From Drosophila persimilis (lineage: Eukaryota; Arthropoda; Insecta; Diptera; Drosophilidae), in the NCBI RefSeq assembly GCF_003286085.1, contig NW_020825598.1, positions 1 to 64,000 on the forward strand: 64,000 bases of DNA, in the 5' to 3' direction. Below, piece after piece: positions 20,308 to 30,917 of the stretch (its first letter is position 1; each line of letters begins with the position of its first letter). The translations under genes and the position numbers were made by a program. The notes beneath the pieces are model-generated. The model was not told the DNA's origin, made no database searches, and saw nothing but the letters and a program-made list of their open reading frames with translations.

Positions 20308-23107
20308 GTCATCTAGGTTGCCATTTAAGCAATCTAAAGATAAAAGTTATATAAAACGACCCTTGTTTGTAATACATTCAGATGTATGTGGCCCCATTAA
20401 ACCAGTTACACTAGACGATAAAAATTATTTTGTGATCTTCGTAGATCAATTTACACATTATTGTGTAACCTATTTGTTAAAATATAAATCAGATGTATTC
20501 AATGTATTAAAGATTTTGTAGCAAAGAGCGAGGCTCATTTTAATTTCAAGATTGTCAATTTGTACATTGACAACGGTAGAGAATACTTGTCGAATGAAAT
20601 GCGTGAGTTCTGCGTTAATAAAGGAATAAGTTATTATTTGACAGTGCCACATACACCTCAGTTGAATGGTGTTTCGGAGCGAATGATAAGAACCATTACA
20701 GAGAAAGCTCGTGCTATGGTAAATGGTGCAAAATTAGACAAAAGTTTTTGGGGTGAAGCTGTGCTAACTGCAACATATCTAATCAACAGAATTCCAAGCA
20801 AAGCACTTGGTGATTGTAAAATGACCCCATATGAGCTGTGGCACAATAGAAAGCCCAATTTAAAATTTTTAAGAGTGTTCGGTTCAACCGTGTATGTGCA
20901 CAACAAAATTAAAAAAGGTAAATTTGATGAATAATCATTCAAAGCTATCTTGATAGGGTATGAACAAAATGGACTCAAATTGTGGGATGTCATTAAAGGA
21001 AAAGTTATTGTTGCAAGAGATGTTGTCGTAGACGAGAATAATATGCTTTATTCTATAGAAGTAAAATTTGAAACAGATTTCCCGAAAGAGAGTAAGGAAA
21101 GAAGTCAACAAGAATTCCTGAATGAGAGTAAGGAATCTGATCAGCTTAATTTCCCGAATGATAGTACGGAATGTGGAATCCTGAATGAGAGTAAGGAATG
21201 TGATCAGTTTTATCTCCCGAATGATAGTACGGAATGTGGAATCCTGAATGAGAGTAAGGAATGTGATCAGTTTAATTTCCCGAATGAAAGTACGGAATGT
21301 GAAATCCTGAATGAAAGTAAGGAATGCGAAAAGCTGAATTTTCCGAATGAGAGTAGGAAAAGAAAAACTGATTTCCTGAATGATAGTAAGGAATTATATA
21401 TCCCGAATGAGAGTAAGAATTGTGAAAAAGCTGATCAGCCAGATAATTGTCGTGAAGAAAATAAGGATACTAATATAATTAGTAGAAAAAGTGAGAGGTT
21501 AAAGTCTAAGCCGAAGGTGTCTTATAAAGAACATGATAAAAGCTTTAACAAATTTATATTAAATGCCCATATAATGTTTGATGAAGTTCCAAATTCTTTT
21601 GATGAAATAAATTTTAGGAATGATAAATCTGATTGGGAGGAGGCAATAAATACAGAGTTAAATGCCCATGAAATTAATAACACCTGGACAATTATAAAGA
21701 AGCCAGAAAACAAAAATATTGTAGACAGTAGATGGGTATTTTCCATTAAATATAATGAACTAGGAGTCCCAATAAAATACAAAGCTAGACTGGTTGCAAG
21801 CGGATTTACTCAAAAGTACCAAGTAGACTATGAAGAAACATTTGCTCCCGTTGCTAGAATTGCCAGTTTTAGGTTCGTACTATCATTGGCAGTCCAGTTT
21901 AATTTGAAAGTCCATCAGATGGATGTTAACACAGCTTTCCTCAATGGTACATTAAGTGAGGAGATATATATGCGGCCTCCTCAGGGCGTATTATGCGGTG
22001 CTGGGCATGTATGCAAACTGAACAAAGCCATTTATGGGCTCAAACAAGCAGCTAGATGCTGGTTTCAAGTATTTGAGCAAGCATTGAAAGAATTCGATTT
22101 TGTAAACTCTCCCGTGGATCGTTGCATATATATTCTTGATAGAGCTGACATAAAGAAAAACATATATGTATTATTATATGTTGATGATGTAGTAATAGCG
22201 ACAAGGGATATGGATAGAATGAATAATTTCAAAAATTATTTAAGCGAAAGATTTAGAATGACTGACTTAAATGAGATAAAACATTTTATCGGTATCAGAG
22301 TAGAAATGTTTGAAGACAAAATATATTTGAGTCAAGCTGCATATGTAAAAAGAATTTTAAATAAATTTAACATGGATAGTTGCAATTCAGTCAGTACTCC
22401 ATTACTAAATAAACTAAATTATGAGTTACTTAACTTAGATGAAGACTGCAATGCTCCATGTCGTAACCTTATTGGCTGTTTAATGTACATAATGCTGTGA
22501 CAACGACCAGATTTAGCTACCGCTGTAAATATCTTGAGTAGATATAGTAGCAAGAACAATGCTGAGTTATGGCAATGTTTAAAAAGGGTTATTAGATATT
22601 TAAAGGGAACTATTGAATACATCATTTGAAAATACATTAGTTGGCTATGTAGACTCCGATTGGGGTAGTAATGAGATTGATAGAAAAAGTACAACAGGTT
22701 ATTTGTTTAAAATGCTCGATTCCAATTTAATTTGTTGGAATACAAAAAGACAGAATTCAGTGGCAGCTTCATCAACTGAAGCTGAATATATGGCCCTATT
22801 TGAAGCTGTAAGAGAAGCTTTATGGCTAAAGTCTCTTCTAAATAGTATTAATCTTAAACTCGACAGACCCATTAAAATTTATGAAGACAACCAAGGCTGT
22901 ATTAGCATTGCAAATAATCCCTCATGTCATAAAAGAGCAAAGCATATTGATATAAAATATCATTTTTCAAGAGAACAGATAGAAACTAATGAGATTTCTC
23001 TTGAGTATATTAATACAGACAACCAACTTGCTGACATCTTCACGAAGCCACTACCTGCTGGAAGATTTGCGGAACTGCGGAACAAATTAGGACTACTACA
23101 AGAATAA
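20308..23107 (+). pseudogene. copia: copia pol (integrase-RT-RNase H), 5'-truncated and broken
   Basis: Strong match to the Drosophila copia polyprotein from the integrase onward. Integrase catalytic residues sit in VIHSDVCGPI, YIDNGREYLS and NGVSERMIRT; RT has LLYVDDVV; RNase H has GYVDSDWG and SSTEAEYMALFEA. A linker of degenerate NESKE repeats lies at about 21080-21430. Gag, protease and the 5' LTR are missing (breakpoint 20308). Breaks: a one-base frameshift at about 20508, an in-frame stop after GKFDE (about 20932), a TGA replacing Cys after MYIML (about 22498), and a small deletion with frameshift at about 22620. Confidence 0.92.
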
Positions 23108-23694
23108 TGATTCCAATTTAATGAAAACATGAACATGAAGCTTTATTAACGAATTTATTACATTAATTCATATTTAATTTTTTTTTTTTGATTTGAACCA
23201 AAAGAACCAATGAATTGTTAAAGTAATTTAATTTTATGTTAATCTAATTTTAAAGTGATCTGATCGGGTTTTTCTGGGTTTTCCCCGTATCCTTAGAGCA
23301 AATGCTAGATCACATAACACTTCCCAGAGTGCACACCAACCACATTAGAATAACAATTGAATGTTACCTTTTTGATTTAATGATGAAAACTTTTTTATAT
23401 TTTTTATTTTTATGATTTTGATAATTAATGTTATTTTTGAGGGGGGCGTGTTGGAATACGCCTATTCCCACATTCAAATAATAACATTAAATAATATTAT
23501 CGATATGTTAGGTATTATTATTATGAGTTAGTCTGCTCACACTTGAAGTGTCGACGCTCTCTCTTCTTTTGTGATCTCAAGTGTGTGGACTGGTGTTGCA
23601 GTAAAAAGTAATCAAGAAATACATAAATAATCTATAAAGAAAAACATAACTTGGTACTGTCTTCCGTTTACTAATTGTCATAGCTAGTCTACCA
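23108..23694 (+). repeat. copia 3' UTR and 3' LTR
   Basis: A non-coding 3' UTR is followed by a polypurine tract (GAGGGGGGCG, about 23439-23448) and an LTR starting TGTTGGAATA at 23449, the copia LTR start, with the internal GGTGTTGCAGT segment. The right end is placed at CTACCA (about 23694), giving about 246 bp. No target duplication can be tested because the 5' end is lost. Confidence 0.75.
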
Positions 23695-23713
23695 ATAAAA
23701 AACTTTTTGTTTT

Positions 23714-24820
23714 TATACCCGATACTCAAAATGAGTATTGGGGTATATTAGATTTGTGGTAAAAGTGGATGTGTGTAACGTCCAGAAGGAATCGTTTCCG
23801 ACCCTATAAAGTATATATATTCTTGATCAGCATCAATAGCCGAGTCGATTGAGCCCTGTCTGTCTGTCCGTCCGTCCGTCTGTCCGTCTGTCCGTCCCCT
23901 TCAGCGCCTAATGCTCAAAGACTATAAGAGCTAGAGCAACGATGTTTTGGATCCAGACTTCTGTGATATGTCACTGCTCCAAAAATATTTCAAAACTTTG
24001 CCCCGCCCACTTCCGCCCCCACAAAGTGCGAAAATCTGTGGCATCCACAATTTCGACGATACGAGAAAACTAAAAACGCAGAATCGTAGAAGATGACTAT
24101 ATCTTCTAGAGTGCAAAATCTGAACCAGATCGTATAATTATTATAGCCAGAATCACGAAAACAATTTCACTCTGTCTCGCTCTGTCTCACTCTAACACAC
24201 AGGTTTCATGGTCGGTTTTGCCAATTGCAAAATATGAGTTCAAGGATCTCAGAACCTATAAAAGCCAGAGCAACCAAATTTGGTATCCACACTCCTGTGA
24301 TATCGGACCTTGACCGTTTCCTGTCCAAATTTCGCCACACCCCCTTCCGCCCCCGCAAAGGACGAAAATCTGAGGCAACCACAAATCTCAGAGACTATTA
24401 AGGCTAGAGTAACCAAATTTAGTATCCGCACTCCTGTTAGATCTCACTATAAAACGTATATCTCAAAATTTCGCCACACCCCCTTCCGCCCCCACAAAGG
24501 ACGAAAATCTGTTGCATCCACAATATTGCAGATTTGAGAAAACTAAAAACGCAGAATCAAAGATAATGACCATATCTATCAGACTACTGAATCTGGATCA
24601 GATCAGATCATTTTTATAGCCAAAAGGAACAAATCAATTTGCAGTGGCTACGCAGCGCCCGACGTCACGCTCAGACTGATTTTCTGTCTCTCTCGCACGC
24701 ACTCTTTGTCGTGTCGTTTAATATTAGACGCCGCCTGCTGGAGGAGAGCCATACTGACTTAGTATCGGGTATAACCGTAGAGTTGCGGTGTCCGCAGCAA
24801 CTCACAACGTTCCCCCTCGT
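23714..24820 (+). mobile_element. DINE-1-like Helentron copy D3
   Basis: Complete copy of about 1.1 kb. 5' subTIR TATACCCGATACT, GTCY microsatellite (about 23859-23896), 3' subTIR, hairpin, and terminus CCCCCTCG. Belongs to the subfamily with GGTTTCATGGTCGGTTTTGCC, like D1. CGAGAGAGAC on the minus strand at 24686-24695. Sits at the joint between copia and a gypsy fragment. Confidence 0.9.
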
Positions 24821-24823
24821 TTA

Positions 24824-25715
24824 TTATATATTCCTTCAACGGAAGGATGGTTTTTCCTTCTATAAAGGTTAATTTGTTTAAAGAAAGGACCTCGTCATAT
24901 ATTAGTTTCTCCTCATTGTCTTTATAACTTAAAGTCCCCTTTCCTGTATCAATAACAGCTCCGATTTTTTTTAATAGGTTAAATCCTATTAGTAAATCTG
25001 CCTCCATTCCATCTATTTCATAAAACACTTGCTTTGTGTTGAAAATTGTTATATTATGGAAATATTTAATTATTGAAAACCCATTCACTGTAACAACTTT
25101 CTTATAAATTGGTAATTCTTTTTTATTGTCGTAAATTCCTTTTTTTATATAACAGGAAGTTGCTCCCGTATCTATCAAAACTTTTAATTCTCTGTTTATT
25201 TTTTTGTCTACTCTTTTTAGGTAGGGCAGACCTACTTCGGGGGCTGATCTAAAAAATGATCCTCCTCAATGTTATTTATCCTCATTGCTTTATTAGCCGG
25301 TTGTTCCGACATTTCGTTTGGCTTTCGATTCTGCGCTTGATTGTCGTTAGACTGATTATTCGGTACTACGTTTGCCCTAAAATGCTGGGCTTGGCTATAA
25401 TTGTTATTATTTCTCCTATAATAACCGTTAGTATTCTCCCGATAATTTCTATTGTTATTATTTCCCCTGAATTGATTGCTGTTCTGTCGGTTCCGGATTT
25501 GTATCGATTCGTCTATTGTTTCTGCCTGATAATCTGATACCTGATCGGATTTAGTTTCTATTTGTTGTTTTAAATTTACAATTTGCTCTTGTACTTGTGA
25601 AATTTGAAGTGCTATCAATTGTTTGACCAGATCTGCTGTGAGATCGGTCCTTGCTTGAGAGTTAATCATTTTTAGTTTTTCAAAATCTAAAGTTAGCTGA
25701 TCCACTTTTAATTTT
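24824..25715 (-). pseudogene. Ty3/gypsy gag C-terminus and protease fragment
   Basis: Gag C-terminal part (25713 to 25232), rich in Asn/Arg (RGNNNNRNYREN) and without CCHC knuckles, then an aspartic protease in another frame with LIDTGATSCYI and DLLIGFNLL. The protease frame is offset by -1 and overlaps the gag end, the usual gypsy arrangement. The fragment is bounded by DINE D3 and D4, so gag N-terminus, RT and LTRs are missing. Terminal codons of longer frames run into the DINE and are artefacts. Confidence 0.8.
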
Positions 25716-25716
25716 T

Positions 25717-26839
25717 TATACCCGATACTCAAAATGAGTATTGGGGTATATTAGATTTGTGGTAAAAGTGGATGTGTGTAACGTCCAGAAGGAATCGTTT
25801 CCGACCCCATAAAGTATATATATTCTTGATCAGCATCAATAGCCGAGTCGATTGAGCCATGTCTGTCTGTCCGTCTGTCCGTCTGTCCGTCCGTCCGTCT
25901 GTCCGTCTGTCCGTCCCCTTCAGCGCCTAATGCTCAAAGACTATAAGAGCTAGAGCAACGATGTTTTGGATCCAGACTTCTGTGATATGTCACTGCTACA
26001 AAAATATTTCAAAACTTTGCCCCGCCCATTTCCGCCCCCACAAAGGGCGAAAATCTGTGGCATCCACAATTTTAAAGATACGAGAAAACAAAAAACGCAG
26101 AATCGTAGAGAATGACCATATCTTTTAGACTGCAGAATCTGAATTGGATCGTATTACTATTATAGCCAGCATCAAGAAAACAATTTCATTTTTTCTCGCC
26201 CTGTCTCTCTCTAACACAGAGGTAGCATAGGCGGCTTTGCTTAGAGTAAAACATTAGCGCCTAGATCTCAGAGACTATAAAAGCTAGAGCAACCAAATTT
26301 GGTATCCACACTCCTAATATATCAGACCGAGACGAGTTTGTTTCAAAATTTCGCCACACCCCCTTCCGCCCCCGCAAAGGATGCAAATCTGGGGATATTC
26401 ACAAATCTCAAAGACTATTAACGCTAGAGTAACCAAATTTGGAATCCGCACTTCTCTTAGATCTCACTATAAAACGTGTATCTCAAAATTTCGCCCCACC
26501 CCCTTCCGCCCACACAAAGGACGAAAATCTGTTGCATCCACAATATTGCAGATTCGAGAAAACTAAAAACGCAGAATCATAGATAATGACCATATCTATT
26601 AGATTGCTGAATCTGGATCAGATCAGACCAATTTTTTAGCCAAAAGGAACAAATCAATTTGCAGTGGCTACGCAGCGCCCGACGTCACGCTCAGACTGAT
26701 TTTCTGTCTCTCTCGCACGCACTCTTTGTCGTGTCGTTAAATATTAGCGGCGTCTGCCGGAGGAGAGCCATACTGACTTAGTATCGGGTATAACCTTAGA
26801 GTTGCGGTGTCCGCAGCAACTCACAACGTTCCCCCTCGT
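25717..26839 (+). mobile_element. DINE-1-like Helentron copy D4
   Basis: Complete copy, 5' subTIR to terminus CCCCCTCG, same subfamily as D2 (TTAGCGCCTAGATCTCAGAG). GTCY block at about 25862-25917. CGAGAGAGAC on the minus strand at 26706-26715. It lies between the gypsy fragment and the truncated 3' UTR of LINE B. Confidence 0.9.
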
Positions 26840-27754
26840 TTTTTTAGGACTTTAGTTGTTTTATTTTCAGGTTTGCGGCAGATTTGGTAAGTGTTTTAAA
26901 TTGTATTTTGGCTGAATTTAATTTTATTTTATTTGCAGGTTTGGTAATAGAGTGTCAGCAGTCAAGTTAGGTAATTTATGTTGGTATATTTGTTGACTTT
27001 TAATGAGTATAGTGTTTTATTTTCAGGTTTAAAGAAAATTGGTGTGGAAAAGAAAAAGTGATTTCAATTGTTTTTACGCCAATTGAAATTTTATTTTATC
27101 TGCAGTTTTATTTTTTGCTGGTTTGATGGTAAGGTGTCAGCAATCAAGGTAAGTAGTTTATTGTTATATTTGTTGGCTTTTGATGACTGATGTTTGTTTC
27201 ATTTTCACTGGCTGCTGCGCTTGATGTCTACAACTTGTTTGCGTATTTACTGACATTTATTGATATGTTATTTTGTACGCCAATACATGATAGATTTGGT
27301 GGGTAGTTTATTGGCTTTTAATGATTTTTTGTGATGATTTTAACTTTATTTATTTACATTTCAGGTGGTAAGGTGTCAGTAATCAAGGACCAGCTTAAAA
27401 TTTATCGAGCAAAGTTGGGTGATTCCATGTATGACGTGAGGGGCCTTCGCCACATTTTGATGCAGCTTTATTCCAATGTAAATGGTTTTTCAAGCGTGTC
27501 TCTTGGAAGGGCTGTTGCTCCTGATGTCTACGAATTGTTTGCGTATTTATTTAAATTAATTTGTTATGTAAATAGTTATTTTATATTTTGTTTTGTTTTC
27601 AGGTTTTTCCAAAAAGTCGTGTTATCATTTGCGCTATGCCGATGGATCAACAATTAGCCAGGCGGCTGTATGATGCCTTCTTCTTCGTCCCCTTTATGGT
27701 CTGGCACAATGATCCTCTGGATTTCCAATGGTTGACCCCTGATTCTGTCAAGAA
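26840..27754 (-). mobile_element. LINE B 3' UTR, truncated
   Basis: Matches LINE A 3' UTR 9173-9986 almost throughout, then ends at DINE D4. Keeps TTTGCAGGTTTGG at about 26935, which LINE A lost. Plus-strand TTTTCAG and GTAAGT pairs occur again (for example about 26870/26886). No protein family is recognised in the plus-strand frames. Confidence 0.75.
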
Positions 27755-30700
27755 TTACTTCTCTAGTGTATTTCCCTTGCGCATACATTTTTCTGTAAAC
27801 GTTGATCTGTAGCTCGCAGAATCTGTGCGGGGGTTTGAATGGTATTTTTTGCGTTCAGACTCTCTCTTGTCAATTTTATCCTTTTCTATTCTTTCCTGTT
27901 CCTCGTTTTCTAGCCTCAACAGAGTAGGAAGTCCTTTCCTCAGGATGGGTACATACTTCTCTACTATTACTTTACGCTCAGCTTCGGAATAGTATCGAGT
28001 CGGATCCAGATCTGGATTTGGTTGTTCCTGAGGTTGTCCATTACTACGCGGGAGGATGAACTTCCGGAGTTGATTGTCATATCTGTGGCGGCTAGGCTTC
28101 AGTCTGTCAGGAATATAGGGGTTTCTCAACAGTCTGGCCACTTCTGAGTTGGGATGATCTATGAGTGAGTCGGCGAAACGGCCACTAGCCTTTTCATAAA
28201 CCTCTTCGATCGTTTTCACATTATATATGAGTCTAATATTGTCATTTCTTGTGTATCTTGTGGCCCTAACTGACCTACTCACTAATTTGTTTTGGAGTGT
28301 TTGAATCTTTTTTATTAGTGAGTCAGAAGCTAGAGCCCCCCAGACTGGAATAGCATAGTACCAAATTGGCATAATTAATTGTTTTAGGATGGTCACTTTG
28401 CAGTCCCTAGCAAGATGGCTTTTGTTTCCAATAATCCAGTCGAGTTTTATTGACGTAGATATTGTCTTGTTTATGATGGTTTTGACATGAGGGCTAAGGC
28501 TTAGTTTCCGATCAAGGACAACCCCCAGATACGTTTGTTTAAATTTGTTAGGAATTCTTTGACCATTTATTCTAGGCGTGCTTTCTTGCTGTGTTCTACT
28601 GAGATTATTTAATGTGAAAAATACCTCGCCGCAACCGAGGGGAAGTCCGCTATGCTCATGATAATTGTGTCATCTGCATACGTAGCCAACATTCTGTTTT
28701 TTTCTCTCAGCACCGGTATCTCAGTGGGGTGATAGCTTCTCATGCAGTTTGGGAGAGGAATATCCGATGAGTATATGCTGTATAATAGAGGACCCAAATT
28801 GCTGCCCTGAGGAACTCCGGCTCTTATTTTTCCAGTTCTCGATGTTGTGCCATTGTTGGTGATCACTTCATTTAAGTAGCTTTCCAGCAGCTTGAAGGCC
28901 TGTAGGGACACCAGTTTTGATAGCTTGTATAACAGTCCTGTATGCCATACTCTGTCGAACGCTTCTGATATGTCTATAAATACAGCTGAACAGTATTTCT
29001 TTTCTTCGTAGGACCCCATAATGAACTGTGTAACTCTTGCTAACTGTTGTTCAGTGGCATGTTCTTTTCGAAACCCGAATTGGTGTGTGGGAAGGGCTCT
29101 AGAGAAGTCATCAAAATCGAATAGTCGTTTGATGAAGAGTTTTTCGAAGGTTTTAGCCAAACCCGATAGGAGGCTTATTGGCCGATAGGATGCTACTGAC
29201 TGAGCAGGCTTGTTTGGTTTAAGAATTAGAGCAATTGTGGCATGTTTCCAAGCTTGCGGGAAGTGTCCTAGTCTCATAATTGAGTTAAAGATTAAAAGGA
29301 TGTATAATAATGCTTTCTTTGGAAGTGTCTTAATTAACACATTGTCAATTCTATCCTTACCCGGGGCTTTGTTCAATATTAGGTTTTTAATTTCGATTGT
29401 CAGTTCTGGGAGTGTAAATGGTCTGAGAGGACGTGTTTGTGCTGTGTTTGTTGCTGCATCCGTCAGCTTCTGTTTTTCCAAGTCTAGGTCATTTTGTGTC
29501 GATTCACGTTCTTTTTCTGAGCTTGTATGTCTGGGTTTGAAACGTTCTTCTAAGTGTGAGACAAAGACCTCGACTTTTTCTTCATTGCTTTTAGTCCATA
29601 CAGGTCGCTGACTAGCATTTCCCGTTTGGGTGCAAATGGGCCAGTTTGGTTGTGGCTGTCTCTTTATTGTATTGGTTATTCTCCAAAGTTTCTTCATTTT
29701 GTATCTGTCTTGTGTGTTTATTCCTTCGAATTGTTGATTAATGTTGTTTGTTTTTAATCTTTTTAGTTTTTTTTGAAGGCTATTCTGAGCGGCTTTATAC
29801 AAAGTTTTGGCCTCTTCCGTGCGGAATAACTTGAGTCTAAGATTTAATTGATTTTTCAGTTGGAGAAGATCTCTAGTTTCTTCGTCTAGTTTGTAGCGTG
29901 CTTTGTCTGTCCTTCGTTGACTGTTCAAGCTCCCAGGTCTTTGTCCTTGATTAGAGTTTTGATTTTTAGTAGCTAGTTTTACGGCGTCTTGTATGTTCCT
30001 CATCAGTATATTAACTGCCTCTTCAATATCCAGGCCCGAGTGAATTTCCGTGTTTAAGTTAATGGTCCGTTCCAGGTGTTCCTTTAGTATATTGATGTTT
30101 GTCTTTTTTGTAATTAGCCGTCTGCTTATGGTGCTTTTCGATGGTTATTGGCAGGTGATCTGAGCATAGACTAGTACAGGATTGGATTTTCAGCCTATGT
30201 CTTGTCAAGCCACCACAAACTGCAAAGTCAATGGCCGAGGGTCTTTTTCTGCTGTCGTATGGGTAGTGAGTGGCACCTCCTGTGGCCAAGATATAGTATC
30301 TGGCTCCAAAGTTGACGGCTTCCATTAGGGCACGGCCTCTTTTGCAGGATCTGGCGTTCCCCCACCATGGGTGCTTTGCGTTCCAGTCCCCGCAGCAAAG
30401 AAAGCCAGAGGTACCCCCTATTATGTTGTCGAAATGCTGTAGTAGCGATCTAAAATTACTTTTTGACCAATTGAATCTGGGTGGACAATATGTTGATGCA
30501 ACTACAGTCATGTCTTTTCTATTGTTTGTGTTGGGGATAATTACTATGGGTGCACTTTGAAGAAATTCGGTCTGTATTGGCTCAAGCGCGGCATGTCTAA
30601 TGTTGTCTTTTACATAAGTGACGACTCCTCCTTTTTTATGATTATTTGGATTGGCAGCGTGATATGTCAGGTAGTTCGGTATTTGTAATAAAGTTGCATC

Positions 30701-30916
30701 CTGTTTGACCCTTGTTTCGATGACCATCATTATATGTATGGTCGCATTTGTTATATGGGTTTCTAATTCAATCATTTTATTTTTTATTCCACAAGCATTC
30801 CAAAAGGCTACCCTTAATGTATTGGAATTGTTGTTGTTGCTGCTGTTGTTTGTGTGCATGAATAAAATTTGTATTGGCTGGATGTCAATGTTGTCTGTGA
30901 TATTAACATGAGTCAT
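27755..30916 (-). pseudogene. LINE B ORF2 (endonuclease-reverse transcriptase), broken
   Basis: Same gene as in LINE A. The endonuclease frame from 30916 is intact up to SDHLPITIE, then a roughly 30-bp deletion at about 30137 changes frame. The RT frame resumes and runs to about 28610 with TYADDTIIMS (about 28659-28689). A roughly 100-bp deletion just after it (about 28625) removes the segment KMNEQYLNKF onward and shifts the frame. The C-terminal part 28396-27755 is open. Unlike LINE A, the codon before GLAKTF is Ser (no stop). The two LINEs thus carry different, independent breaks. Confidence 0.85.
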
Positions 30917-30917
30917 T

